This document shows positions 1 through 8,782 of a DNA stretch of 64,000 nt, piece by piece; positions within the stretch are counted from its first letter, which is position 1, and each line of letters begins with the position of its first letter. The position numbers were made by a program, and so were the translations under genes. The stretch lies in assembly GCA_015075165.1 (NCBI GenBank), contig JABTUY010000002.1, positions 806,001-870,000 of the forward strand. Reading direction: 5' to 3'. Origin of the DNA: Ideonella sp. GTDB lineage: Bacteria > Pseudomonadota > Gammaproteobacteria > Burkholderiales > Burkholderiaceae_C. Under the pieces are notes generated by a model that was not told where the DNA came from, ran no database searches, and was given only the letters and a program-made list of their open reading frames with translations.

Positions 1-1
1 C

Positions 2-43
2 GCGCCGCCGCCCGCTTCGGCCGTCGCGGCGGCACGGCGATGA
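2..43 (+). CDS. Possible C-terminal end of an upstream gene (partial)
   Basis: One frame is open from the left edge to a TGA at 41-43 and encodes an Ala/Pro-rich tail. In many Burkholderiales the gene before folC is accD, so this could be its last codons. The fragment is too short to identify by sequence and the assignment rests only on expected gene order. Confidence 0.25.
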   Translation, partial: APPPASAVAAARR

Positions 44-101
44 GTGTGCACGGCCGCTGCGAAGCGCGAACGCCACAGCGTGCAACGCGCAGGGTCGCGC
101 G

Positions 102-1418
102 GTGACCGCCCCGCGCACGCTCGGCGACTGGCTCGCGCATTGCGAGCGGCTGCACCCCACGAGCATGGACTTCACGCTCGAGCGCGTGCAGGCCGTGCGC
201 GCGCGGCTCGACCTGCGCTTGCGCTGCCCGGTGATCACGGTGGGCGGCACCAACGGCAAGGGCTCGACCTGCGCGATGATCGAATCGATCGCGCGTCACG
301 CCGGCTACCGCACCGCGCTGTACCAGAGCCCGCACCTGCTGCACTTCGAGGAGCGCGGTCTGGTCGACGGGCAGATGATCGATGCCGCCGCGCTGCTGCC
401 GCACTTCGCGGCGGTGGAGGCCGCGCGCGGCGACCTCACGCTGACCTACTTCGAGTTCACGATGCTGGCGATCCTGCGCGCGTTCGCGCAGATCGCGCCC
501 GATCTGGTCGTGCTCGAGGTCGGCCTGGGTGGCCGGCTCGACGCGGTGAACGCGTTCGACGCCGATTGCGCCGTCGTGACCACGATCGCGCTTGACCACA
601 CGCAGCTGCTGGGCCCCGACCGCGAATCGATCGGTCGCGAGAAGGCCGGCATCTTTCGCGCCGGCCGGCCGGCGATCGTCGGTGACCCCGAGCCACCGGC
701 CAGTCTGGTCGAGCACGCGCAGGCGGTGGGCGCCGATCTGTGGCTGCAGACGCGCGACTTCGGTTTCCACGGTGATCGCCAGCAGTGGGCGTGGCGCGGT
801 CGCGCGCAGCGCTACAGCGGCTTGGCGTATCCGGCGTTGCGCGGTGCGAACCAGTTGTTGAACGCATCGGCCGCACTGGCCGCGCTGGAGTCACTGCGCG
901 ATCGGCTGCCGGTGTCGGCGCAGGCGGTGCGCAGCGGGCTGGCACGGGTCGAACTGCCGGGACGCTTCCAGATCGTGCCCGGTCAGCCGGTGATCGTGCT
1001 CGACGTGGCGCACAACCCGCAGGCCGCCGCGACGCTCGCCGTCAGCCTCGACCAGATGGGGTTCTACCCGCGCACGTTCGCGGTGTTCGGCGTGATGGCC
1101 GACAAGGACGTGGCCGGTGTCATCGAGCCGCTGCGCGCGCTGGTCGATGCCTGGCACGTCTGTGATCTGCCGTTGCCACGCGCCGCGCGCGCCGACGATC
1201 TGGCGCACGCGTTGGCCGCCGCTGCGGCCACGGATACGGCGAGCGCGGTGACTGCCGCACGCAGCGTGAGCACGCATACCACGCCGGCCGCTGCACTGCG
1301 CGCTGCGCTGGAGGCCGCTGACCCCACTGATAGAATCGTCGTCTTCGGTTCCTTCCACACAGTGGGCGGTGTGTTGAGAGACGGCCTGCCGCGAACCGCG
1401 GCACCGCACGTGGGCTGA
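102..1418 (+). CDS. folC: Bifunctional dihydrofolate synthase / folylpolyglutamate synthase
   Basis: This cytoplasmic ATP-dependent ligase adds glutamate to dihydropteroate and then to tetrahydrofolates. The 438-residue protein has the Mur-ligase-type P-loop near residue 48 (VGGTNGKGST), the family motif YQSPHL near residue 74, VLEVGLGGRLDAVN near residue 137 and LDVAHNPQA near residue 304. The start is a GTG. It leads the run folC, SPOR protein, cvpA, purF, metZ typical of Burkholderiales. An 81-bp gap separates it from the SPOR gene. Length and motifs are normal for the family. Confidence 0.95.
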   Translation: MTAPRTLGDWLAHCERLHPTSMDFTLERVQAVRARLDLRLRCPVITVGGTNGKGSTCAMIESIARHAGYRTALYQSPHLLHFEERGLVDGQMIDAAALLPHFAAVEAARGDLTLTYFEFTMLAILRAFAQIAPDLVVLEVGLGGRLDAVNAFDADCAVVTTIALDHTQLLGPDRESIGREKAGIFRAGRPAIVGDPEPPASLVEHAQAVGADLWLQTRDFGFHGDRQQWAWRGRAQRYSGLAYPALRGANQLLNASAALAALESLRDRLPVSAQAVRSGLARVELPGRFQIVPGQPVIVLDVAHNPQAAATLAVSLDQMGFYPRTFAVFGVMADKDVAGVIEPLRALVDAWHVCDLPLPRAARADDLAHALAAAAATDTASAVTAARSVSTHTTPAAALRAALEAADPTDRIVVFGSFHTVGGVLRDGLPRTAAPHVG

Positions 1419-1499
1419 GCGCCTGCGGTCAGTCCGCGGCTCGACGGAAGCAGGCCCACTGCGACGCCCGCCGCCTCAACCGCCCGCACCACGCCGCGC

Positions 1500-2321
1500 A
1501 TGGGTTTGTTCTCGTTCCTGCAGGGCCGATCCGACGCCGACGGTGACCGTGCCGCGGCCGATCCCGTGCAGGTGGCGCGTGCGCGCGCGCGGCGGCGCCT
1601 GATCGGTGCGGCGGTGCTGCTCGGCATCGGCGTGGTCGGCTTTCCGCTGCTGTTCGAGACGCAGCCGCGCCCGGTGGCGGTGGACATCCCGATCGAGATC
1701 CCGCGCAAGGACGCCGCGCCAGCGCTGCCGTTGCCGCCGCCGCGGGCGCCGTCGGCCGCTGCGGCGCGCGTCAGCGGCGGCGCGGTCGGTGCCGAGCAAA
1801 GCCCCGAAGCATCGCGTGCTGCGGGGTCGGCGCCCGCAGCGACAACCGCGGCAGCCAAGCCGGCCGCGAAGCCCGAGCCGAAGCCGGAGGCCCGCGCCGA
1901 GCCCAAGGCCGAAGCGAAGGCCGAGCCTGCGAAGCCCGAATCCGCGAAGTCCGAGCCGAAGCTGCAGCCTGCGAAGCCGGCCCCCGCGGCCGCGCCTTCG
2001 AAGGGCGACGACGGCGCACGCGCGCGCGCCTTGCTCGAGGGCCAGGCGGCGAGCGCGGTGCCGTCGGCGGCGGGTGCGCAGGCTGCCGGCAACGGCCGCT
2101 TCGTCGTGCAGGTGGGCTCGTTCGGCGAAGCCAAGGCCGCGCACGACATGCGCCAGAAACTCGACAAGCTCGGCCTCAAGAGCTACACGCAGGTGGTGCA
2201 GATCGGTGGCGCCCGGCGCATCCGCGTGCGCGTGGGCCCGTTCGCGGCGCGCGACGAAGCCGAACACGCCGCTGGCAAGCTCAAGGCCGCAGGCATGCAG
2301 GCCGCGGTGATGACGCTGTGA
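1500..2321 (+). CDS. SPOR-domain cell-division protein (DedD-like)
   Basis: This is an inner-membrane protein likely recruited to the septum by binding denuded peptidoglycan glycans. The 273-residue sequence has a short cytoplasmic N-terminus, one transmembrane helix at about residues 35-52 and a long linker rich in Lys, Pro, Glu and Ala with KPEPK-type repeats (about residues 115-170). A C-terminal SPOR domain of about 75 residues contains FVVQVGSF and a closing VRVGPF segment. Its stop overlaps the cvpA start as GTGA. The linker repeats are low-complexity and probably vary in length between strains. Confidence 0.85.
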   Translation: MGLFSFLQGRSDADGDRAAADPVQVARARARRRLIGAAVLLGIGVVGFPLLFETQPRPVAVDIPIEIPRKDAAPALPLPPPRAPSAAAARVSGGAVGAEQSPEASRAAGSAPAATTAAAKPAAKPEPKPEARAEPKAEAKAEPAKPESAKSEPKLQPAKPAPAAAPSKGDDGARARALLEGQAASAVPSAAGAQAAGNGRFVVQVGSFGEAKAAHDMRQKLDKLGLKSYTQVVQIGGARRIRVRVGPFAARDEAEHAAGKLKAAGMQAAVMTL

Positions 2322-2833
2322 GCACCGCGAGCGTCGTGAGCGGCATCGGCTGGGTCGACTGGGTGCTGCTGGCGATCCTGCTGGCCTCGGTGCTGATCGG
2401 ACTGGTGCGCGGCCTGGTGTTCGAGGTGCTGTCGCTGCTCGGCTGGGTGGCCGCCTACATCGCGGCGCAGGCGGCCAGCCCTCTGCTCGCACCGCACCTG
2501 CCGGTGGGCGCACCGAACTCGGCGCTGAACCAGGGCGCCGCCTTCGCGGCCACCTTCGTGCTGGCGCTGATCGCTTGGACGCTGCTGGCACGGCTGGTGC
2601 GGCTGCTGGTGCACGCCACGCCGTTGACCTTGATCGACCGCACGCTCGGCGGCGTGTTCGGCCTGGTGCGCGCGCTGGTGCTGTTGCTCGCGGTGGCGAC
2701 GGTGGTGTCGTTCACGCCGGCGGTGCGTGCCGCGCCGTGGCAGGCCTCGCACGGTGCGGCGTGGCTCGGCGCGTTGCTGAGCGGGCTGAAGCCGTTGCTG
2801 CCGCACGAGGTCGCGCGGCACTTGCGGGCCTGA
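2318..2833 (+). CDS. cvpA: CvpA family membrane protein
   Basis: This small inner-membrane protein of 171 residues has four predicted hydrophobic segments and the family opening WVDWVLLAILLASVLIGLVRG. CvpA was first linked to colicin V export and is often next to purF, as here. Its biochemical role is unsettled. It starts at a GTG that overlaps the previous stop by four bases, so it is probably translationally coupled. purF follows after about 40 bp. Confidence 0.9.
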   Translation: MSTASVVSGIGWVDWVLLAILLASVLIGLVRGLVFEVLSLLGWVAAYIAAQAASPLLAPHLPVGAPNSALNQGAAFAATFVLALIAWTLLARLVRLLVHATPLTLIDRTLGGVFGLVRALVLLLAVATVVSFTPAVRAAPWQASHGAAWLGALLSGLKPLLPHEVARHLRA

Positions 2834-2872
2834 CGGCCAACCGGACAATGCGAGGCGCGAGGTAGTTCGATC

Positions 2873-4384
2873 ATGTGCGGCATCGTCGGCGTCATCTCGG
2901 AGAGCCCGGTCAACCAGCTGATCTACGACGCGCTGCTGCTGCTGCAGCACCGCGGCCAGGATGCGGCCGGCATCGTCACGATGCAAGGCACGCAGTGCTT
3001 CATGCACAAGGCGCGCGGCATGGTGCGCGACGTGTTCCGCACGCGCAACATGCGCGCGCTGCCGGGCACCGTGGGCCTCGGCCAGGTGCGCTACCCGACC
3101 GCCGGCAACGCCTACAGCGAAGAGGAGGCGCAGCCGTTCTACGTCAACGCGCCGTACGGCATCGTGCTGGTGCACAACGGCAACCTGACGAACGCGGCGG
3201 CCTTGAAGGCCGAGTTGTTCGAGGTCGACCGCCGGCACATCAACACCGGCAGCGATACCGAGGTGCTGATCAACGTGCTGGCGCACGAGCTCGAGCGCGC
3301 CGGCCGCGAGCGCGAGCTGTCGCCCGCGGTGGTGTTCGATGCCGTGCAGGCGGTGCACCGGCGCCTGCGCGGCTCGTACGCGGTGGTGGCGCTGATCGCC
3401 GGCCACGGCCTGCTGGCGTTTCGCGACCCCTACGGCATCCGCCCGCTGGTGTTCGGCCGCTCGACCGGCAGCGACGACCACGCGGTGATGGTGGCCAGCG
3501 AGAGCGTCGCGCTCGAAGGCACCGGCCACCGCGCCGAGCGCGACGTGGCGCCGGGCGAGGCGATCTTCGTCGACCGCCACGGCCAGGTGCACTCGCGCCA
3601 GTGCGCCGACGCGCCGACGCACAACCCGTGCATGTTCGAGTACGTGTATCTCGCGCGACCCGATTCGGTGATCGACGGCGTGTCGGTCTACCAGGCGCGG
3701 CTCAACTTGGGCGAGACGCTGGCGCAGCGCGTGATCTCGACGATGCCGCCGTCCGAGATCGACGTGGTGATCCCGATCCCAGAATCAAGCCGGCCGAGCG
3801 CGATGCAACTCGCGGCGAAGATCGGCAAGCCGTACCGCGAAGGCTTCGTGAAGAACCGCTATGTCGGCCGCACCTTCATCATGCCCGGGCAGGCGGTGCG
3901 CAAGCGCTCGGTGCGGCAGAAGCTCAACGCCATCGTGCAGGAGTTCAAGGGCCGCAACGTGCTGCTGGTCGACGACTCGATCGTGCGCGGCACCACCAGC
4001 AAAGAGATCGTGCAGATGGCGCGCGAGGCCGGCGCGCGCAAGGTCTACATGGCGTCGGCGGCGCCGCCGGTGCGCTTTCCGAACGTCTACGGCATCGACA
4101 TGCCGACCAAGGAAGAGCTGATCGCGCACGGCCGCAGCGTCGAGGAGATCCGCCGCTACATCGGCGCCGACGCGCTGATCTACCAGGATGTCGATGCGAT
4201 GAAGCGTGTGGTGAAGGCGCTGAACCCCGCGCTCGACGGCTTCGAGGCCTCGTGCTTCGACGGCCACTACATCACCGGCGACGTCGCCGAGGCCGGCGCC
4301 GCACCGCGCAGCGGCGCCGCCGACGACGAAGACGAGGCCCAGCGCTCGCGGCTCGCGCTGCACAGCGCGGCCGACCGATCATGA
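2873..4384 (+). CDS. purF: Amidophosphoribosyltransferase
   Basis: PurF catalyses the first committed step of purine synthesis, converting PRPP and glutamine to 5-phosphoribosylamine. The start MCGIVGV gives the N-terminal nucleophile Cys2 of the class II glutaminase domain. The phosphoribosyltransferase half carries the PRPP loop [14 protein letters not shown] at about residues 363-376. At 503 residues it has normal length. No propeptide lies before Cys2, as is usual in proteobacteria. It sits between cvpA and metZ in one transcription direction. Confidence 0.97.
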   Translation: MCGIVGVISESPVNQLIYDALLLLQHRGQDAAGIVTMQGTQCFMHKARGMVRDVFRTRNMRALPGTVGLGQVRYPTAGNAYSEEEAQPFYVNAPYGIVLVHNGNLTNAAALKAELFEVDRRHINTGSDTEVLINVLAHELERAGRERELSPAVVFDAVQAVHRRLRGSYAVVALIAGHGLLAFRDPYGIRPLVFGRSTGSDDHAVMVASESVALEGTGHRAERDVAPGEAIFVDRHGQVHSRQCADAPTHNPCMFEYVYLARPDSVIDGVSVYQARLNLGETLAQRVISTMPPSEIDVVIPIPESSRPSAMQLAAKIGKPYREGFVKNRYVGRTFIMPGQAVRKRSVRQKLNAIVQEFKGRNVLLVDDSIVRGTTSKEIVQMAREAGARKVYMASAAPPVRFPNVYGIDMPTKEELIAHGRSVEEIRRYIGADALIYQDVDAMKRVVKALNPALDGFEASCFDGHYITGDVAEAGAAPRSGAADDEDEAQRSRLALHSAADRS

Positions 4385-4394
4385 GGGAGGCGCC

Positions 4395-5621
4395 TTGAGC
4401 GAGCACAAGATCCCGCGCACCCGGCTGCCGCGCGACGCGCGGCTTGACACGCTGGCCGTGCGCGAAGGCCTGCCGGCCGGCCCGTGGGGCGAGAACTCCG
4501 AGGCGCTGTTTCTCACCAGCAGCTTCGTGCACCCCGATGCCGCCACTGCGGCAGCGCGCTTCGCCAACGAGGAAGAGGCGTTCGTCTACAGCCGCTTCAG
4601 CAACCCCACGGTCACGATGATGGAGCGCCGCCTCGCCGCGCTCGAGGGTAGCGAGGCCTGCATCGGCACCGCCAGCGGCATGGCCGCGATCGCGATGATC
4701 GCGCTCGGCCTGCTGAAGTCGGGCGACCATGTCGTCTGTTCGCGCAGCGTGTTCGGCTCGACGATCCGGCTGTTCAACGACTTCGCCAAGTTCGGCGTGC
4801 AGGTGAGCTTCGTCTCGCAGACCGACGTGGCGCAGTGGCGCGACGCGCTGCGGCCCGACACGAAGCTGCTGTTCGCCGAGTCGCCGACCAACCCGCTGAC
4901 CGAGGTGTGCGACATCGCCGCGCTGGCCGCCATGGCGCACGGCGCCGGCGCGCTGCTGGTGGTCGACAACTGCTTCTGCTCGCCGGCGCTGCAGCAGCCG
5001 ATCCAGCTCGGCGCCGACATCGTGATGCACTCGGGTACCAAGTACCTCGACGGCCAGGGCCGCGTGATCGCCGGCGCGCTGTGCTGCAGCCAGGCGCTGG
5101 TCGACGAGAAGTTCACGCCGCTGATGCGCACGATGGGCTTCACGCTGTCGCCGTTCAACGCCTGGGTGGTGCTCAAGGGGCTGGAGACGCTGTCGATCCG
5201 CATGCGCGAGCAGAGCGCGCGCGCGCTCGAGCTGGCGCGCTGGCTCGAGCGGCACCCGGCGGTGCAGCGGGTGTACCACCCGGCACTGCCGTCGCATCCG
5301 CAGCACGCGCTGGCGATGCGGCAGCAAGGCGGCGTGGGCGGCGCGGTGGCGTCGTTCGTCGTGCGCGGCAGCGGCGCCGAGCGCGCGCGTGCCAACGCGT
5401 TCGCGGTGATCGACGCCGCGCGCATCTGCTCGATCACCGCCAACCTGGGCGACACCAAGACCACCATCACGCACCCGTCGAGCACCTCGCACGGCCGCCT
5501 CACCGAGGCGCAGCGGATCGACGCCGGCATCACGCAGGGCACGATCCGCCTCGCGGTCGGCCTCGAAGACCTCGACGACCTGAAGACCGACCTCGCGCGC
5601 GGGTTGGATGCGCTCGCATGA
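4395..5621 (+). CDS. metZ: O-succinylhomoserine sulfhydrylase
   Basis: This is a PLP-dependent Cys/Met-metabolism enzyme that makes homocysteine directly from O-succinylhomoserine and sulfide. The 408-residue protein shows the PLP lysine context [13 protein letters not shown] near residue 217 and the substrate-loop motif YSRFSNPT near residue 64. The start is a TTG at 4395 preceded by a strong GGGAGG. Its position after purF is the usual Burkholderiales order. The stop overlaps an upstream candidate start of gltX as ATGA. Confidence 0.92.
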   Translation: MSEHKIPRTRLPRDARLDTLAVREGLPAGPWGENSEALFLTSSFVHPDAATAAARFANEEEAFVYSRFSNPTVTMMERRLAALEGSEACIGTASGMAAIAMIALGLLKSGDHVVCSRSVFGSTIRLFNDFAKFGVQVSFVSQTDVAQWRDALRPDTKLLFAESPTNPLTEVCDIAALAAMAHGAGALLVVDNCFCSPALQQPIQLGADIVMHSGTKYLDGQGRVIAGALCCSQALVDEKFTPLMRTMGFTLSPFNAWVVLKGLETLSIRMREQSARALELARWLERHPAVQRVYHPALPSHPQHALAMRQQGGVGGAVASFVVRGSGAERARANAFAVIDAARICSITANLGDTKTTITHPSSTSHGRLTEAQRIDAGITQGTIRLAVGLEDLDDLKTDLARGLDALA

Positions 5622-7099
5622 TGGCCGGCAATGAAGTGCGGCACGCAGGTGATCGCGCCGAGGGGGTGAGCGCACCGGTCCGCACGCGCATCGCGCCGTC
5701 GCCCACGGGTTTCCTGCACCTGGGCACGGCGCGCACGGCGCTGTACTCGTGGGCCTACGCGCGCCACCACGGCGGGCAGTTCGTGCTTCGCATCGAAGAC
5801 ACCGACGTCGCGCGCTCGACGCAGGATTCGGTCAACCAGATCCTCGACGCGATGCGCTGGCTGCAGCTCGACTACGACGAGGGCCCGGTCTACCAGATGC
5901 AGCGCCTCGAGCGCTACCAAGCGGTGGCCGAGCAGATGATCGCCGCCGGCACCGCGTATCGCTGCTACTGCACGCCGGCCGAGCTCGACGCGATGCGCGA
6001 AGCGCAGCGCGCGCGCGGCGAGAAGACGCGCTACGACGGCCGCTGGCGCCCGGCACCGGGCAAGGTGCTGCCGCCGGTGCCCGCCGGCGTGGCGCCGGTG
6101 GTGCGCTTTGCCAACCCGGTCGACGGCAGCGTCAGCTGGAGCGATCTCGTCAAGGGCCCGATCACGATCCGCAACGAGGAGATCGACGACCTGATCATCC
6201 TGCGCCCGCCGGCCGAGGGTGCACCGACCGGTGCGCTCGGCGTGCCGACCTACAACTTCGCGGTCGTGGTCGACGATCTCGACATGCGCATCACGCATGT
6301 GTTCCGCGGCGACGAGCACATCAACAACACGCCGTGGCAGATCAACATCTTCCGCGCGCTGCAGGCGCCGCTACCGCAGTTCGGCCACTGCCCGATCATC
6401 CTCGGCGACGACGGCCAGAAGCTGTCCAAGCGCCGCGGCGCGGTGAGCGTGATGGCCTACGAGGAGATGGGCTACCTGCCCGAGGCGATGCTCAACTACC
6501 TCGCGCGCCTGGGCTGGAGCCACGGCGACGACGAGCTGTTCTCTCGCGAGCAGATGGTGCAGTGGTTCGACGGCAGTCACCTCGCGAAGAGCCCGGCGCA
6601 GTGGGACCCGGCCAAGCTCGCGTGGGTGAACACGCACCACCTGAAGGCCGCCCCCGACGAGCGCCTGGCCACGCTGGTGGTGCGCCACCTCGGCACGCTG
6701 GGCATCGAGGCCAACGCCGGCGATGCGCGCCTGGCGCGCCGTTGCGCGCTGCTCAAGGATCGCTGCGCTACGCTGGTCGAGCTGGCGCAGTGGTTGGCGA
6801 TGTTCGAGCGGCCGTCGCCGCCCAGCGCCGAGGACCGCGCGGCGCACCTGGCCAACGCGAGCGCGCGCGCGGCGATGAAGTCGCTGTGCGAGCGCTTCGC
6901 GGGTGTGGCGTGGGAGAAGGCCGACATCGCGCAGGCGATCAAGGACACGCTGGCGCAGCACAAGCTGAAGATGCCGCAGCTGGCGATTCCGCTGCGCGTG
7001 GCGGTGTGCGGCCGCCAACAGACGCCGGCCATCGATGCCGTGCTGGCACTGTTCGATCGCGCCACCGTGATCGAGCGGCTGTCCGCAGCGCTGATGTGA
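5618..7099 (+). CDS. gltX: Glutamyl-tRNA synthetase
   Basis: This class I aminoacyl-tRNA synthetase charges tRNA-Glu. The HIGH-type motif is seen in [19 protein letters not shown] and the KMSKS-type motif in [13 protein letters not shown]. The start is uncertain. ATG at 5618 overlaps the metZ stop (ATGA) and gives 493 residues. A GTG at 5666 gives 477 residues, closer to the conserved N-terminus and to usual family length. The longer form is reported because of the coupling overlap. A tRNA-Glu gene lies about 250 bp downstream, as does a copy of the intergenic stem-loop repeat. Confidence 0.95.
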   Translation: MMAGNEVRHAGDRAEGVSAPVRTRIAPSPTGFLHLGTARTALYSWAYARHHGGQFVLRIEDTDVARSTQDSVNQILDAMRWLQLDYDEGPVYQMQRLERYQAVAEQMIAAGTAYRCYCTPAELDAMREAQRARGEKTRYDGRWRPAPGKVLPPVPAGVAPVVRFANPVDGSVSWSDLVKGPITIRNEEIDDLIILRPPAEGAPTGALGVPTYNFAVVVDDLDMRITHVFRGDEHINNTPWQINIFRALQAPLPQFGHCPIILGDDGQKLSKRRGAVSVMAYEEMGYLPEAMLNYLARLGWSHGDDELFSREQMVQWFDGSHLAKSPAQWDPAKLAWVNTHHLKAAPDERLATLVVRHLGTLGIEANAGDARLARRCALLKDRCATLVELAQWLAMFERPSPPSAEDRAAHLANASARAAMKSLCERFAGVAWEKADIAQAIKDTLAQHKLKMPQLAIPLRVAVCGRQQTPAIDAVLALFDRATVIERLSAALM

Positions 7100-7103
7100 G
7101 CCA

Positions 7104-7180
7104 CCCCCGAGGCGCCTGCGGCGCCTCCCCCTCCAAGGGGGCGCGGCCCGCGGACCGGAGAAGCCGGATCCGCGGCCGCT
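7104..7180 (+). repeat. Intergenic stem-loop repeat, copy A (after gltX)
   Basis: A GC-rich element begins 4 nt after the gltX stop. It holds successive hairpins: a GGCGCC-type stem, a C-run facing a G-run, and an arm ending in GCCGGATCCGCGG. It is the most diverged of six related copies, the others being at 22259, 23468, 24416, 45261 and 46752. All are oriented with the preceding gene. Confidence 0.75.
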
Positions 7181-7185
7181 CTCGG

Positions 7186-7191
7186 TATAAT
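7186..7191 (+). promoter_or_regulatory. Putative -10 element for the tRNA-Ala/tRNA-Glu transcript
   Basis: A perfect TATAAT lies 45 bp before the tRNA-Ala 5' end. No good TTGACA-like hexamer is seen at the right spacing, so only the -10 is claimed. Confidence 0.55.
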
Positions 7192-7236
7192 TCGGCCTTC
7201 GCTCGAAGCGCGCTGTGTCGCGGCCCGTGAGGGAAC

Positions 7237-7312
<76 letters not shown>

Positions 7313-7345
7313 CCAGCACGCGTCGAGTGAACGAGAGAGTTTGTT

Positions 7346-7421
7346 GACCCCTTCGTCTAGAGGCCTAGGACACGACCCTTTCACGGTTGTAACAGGGGTT
7401 CGAATCCCCTAGGGGTCGCCA
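7346..7421 (+). tRNA. tRNA-Glu (TTC anticodon)
   Basis: The 76-nt cloverleaf has acceptor arms GACCCCT and AGGGGTC, anticodon TTC in the loop CTTTCAC, T arm GGTTCGAATCC and an encoded CCA. It shares orientation with tRNA-Ala and lies downstream of gltX, whose product charges it. Confidence 0.96.
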
Positions 7422-7782
7422 AGTTGTCCCCCGTTGCGCTGCTCCTCACGGAGTCGTGCAAGCGGGCGGATAAGGTGGCGGGATCGAGCTCGATCTTCTC
7501 GAGCAACTCGTGCAACGCCTGGCGTGTTTCATCATGCCGGGCGTTGTCTGTCGCTTCTCGATCCGAGTTGCGCTCGCGTCAGGCCCGGCGTGGCGCTGCA
7601 GTTCTTGGGTCGGACGCACTTGCCCTGGTGCAGGCGGCGCGCACCAGAGGGCTGCAGCACAAGGACAACCAGGGTTTCATGAACCAGCTCGGCCCCCGAG
7701 GGCCCGGGCGGGCGACAGTGACTTGATGGGCCACCATGCGTCCTCTACCATACCAGCCATACCAGTGTGATGGGTCGCCCAT
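7422..7782. other. Intergenic region between tRNA-Glu and vapB; 9-bp direct repeat before vapB
   Basis: No supportable gene is seen in these 361 bp. The only structure noted is a tandem direct repeat CCATACCAG x2 at 7748-7765, 17 bp before the vapB start. It could serve as an operator for the antitoxin. The position next to tRNA genes is a common insertion site for mobile DNA, but no integrase or attachment duplication is visible. Confidence 0.4.
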
Positions 7783-8025
7783 ATGAAGACCACGATCGAG
7801 CTCCCGGACGATCTTCTCGAGCGCAGCAAAGCGGTGGCGCGGCGCGAGAACTCCACACTCAGAGCGCTGATCGAGGAGGGCTTGCGCCTGGCGCTTCGGG
7901 CGCGCACGCGCAAGCGGACGGCGCCATTCGCGGTGCAGCCTTTCGCGGGAGACGGCTTGTCCCCCGAGTTCGCCGGTGCCGGCTGGGAGAAGATTCGCGA
8001 CGAGATCTACCGTGATCGCGGTTGA
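7783..8025 (+). CDS. VapB-like ribbon-helix-helix antitoxin
   Basis: The 80-residue protein opens with MKTTIELPDDLLERSK, the beta-strand and helix pattern of ribbon-helix-helix DNA-binding antitoxins. A basic helix follows (LRLALRARTRKR), then a C-terminal tail ending WEKIRDEIYRDRG that would wrap the toxin. It overlaps the PIN toxin gene by 14 bp, the normal antitoxin-first order. Such antitoxins usually repress their own operon, and a 9-bp direct repeat lies just upstream. Confidence 0.85.
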   Translation: MKTTIELPDDLLERSKAVARRENSTLRALIEEGLRLALRARTRKRTAPFAVQPFAGDGLSPEFAGAGWEKIRDEIYRDRG

Positions 8026-8446
8026 CACGAACATCCTGGTCTATGCGCACCGCACGGACTCGCCCTTCCACGGCCGTGCACGAGCGGCGCTCGAGTCTCT
8101 CGCCGCGGGGGCGAAGGAGTGGGCCATCCCGTGGCCTTGCGCGCACGAGTTCTTCGCCGTCGTGACGCATCCGCGCATCTACAAGACCGCCACGCCCGCC
8201 GCAACGGCCTTCGCGCAGCTGCGCGCGCTGCACACGCTGGCCAACCTCGCGTTCATCGCCGAGGCCGAGGACCACCTGCAGCACCTCGAGCCGCTGGCGC
8301 TGGCCGCCAAAGCCCACGGCGCAGCGGTTCACGACGCTCGGATCGCGGCGATCTGCCTTTCGCATGGTGTGGCCGAGCTGTGGTCGGCCGACCGCGACTT
8401 CTCCCGGTTCCCGGCGCTTGCCGTCCGCAATCCGTTGATCGAGTGA
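8012..8446 (+). CDS. VapC-like PIN-domain ribonuclease toxin
   Basis: The start is taken as the GTG at 8012, giving 144 residues beginning VIAVDTNILVYAHR. This is the PIN first-Asp motif (DTN). Further acidic residues are in the segments HEFFAVV, HDARIAAIC and SADRDFSRF, matching the usual PIN metal-binding quartet. Members cleave RNA, often tRNA or rRNA. It overlaps the antitoxin gene. An in-frame upstream ATG at 7976 would add 12 residues before the conserved beta strand and is less likely. Confidence 0.86.
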   Translation: MIAVDTNILVYAHRTDSPFHGRARAALESLAAGAKEWAIPWPCAHEFFAVVTHPRIYKTATPAATAFAQLRALHTLANLAFIAEAEDHLQHLEPLALAAKAHGAAVHDARIAAICLSHGVAELWSADRDFSRFPALAVRNPLIE

Positions 8447-8782
8447 GTGCCCGCAGCAGGGCCTGCGGTCGATCGGCCGCATCAACGCCATCCCCGCCGG
8501 GGTCGCACGAGCGGCACAGCATTCGATAGACTGCGCGTGAGGCCGCAGAGCATCCGTCGGCCGGCCAGGCTGTGTCGCCAGAAGCTCGTCCGGCACCACG
8601 GAGCAGACATGGGCCGCGGTGGGCGGCGCGGCAAAGCTGGACGATCGCCTCGTCGGACGCAGCCTTGGCGGGCGATATCAGCAGATGGGTCTGGGTCTCG
8701 ACCAGCGCCGGCTCCCCGACTGCCCGACGACGGGGCCCGATCGCTTGCCCGCGGATCGACTCCGAGCGGTTCGTCGGCTGGA
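8447..8782. other. Intergenic region between convergent vapC and copper ATPase genes
   Basis: These 336 bp lie between two convergent genes. No coding region, RNA gene or clear terminator with a T-tract is seen. Confidence 0.4.

Noticed and set aside
4835-5617. An N-terminal extension of glutamyl-tRNA synthetase reaching into metZ
   Set aside because: The extra residues are an out-of-frame reading of metZ; the conserved synthetase sequence begins after 5666.
7422-7782. A small gene between tRNA-Glu and vapB
   Set aside because: Several short frames exist, but none has a good ribosome site, normal composition or a recognisable motif.
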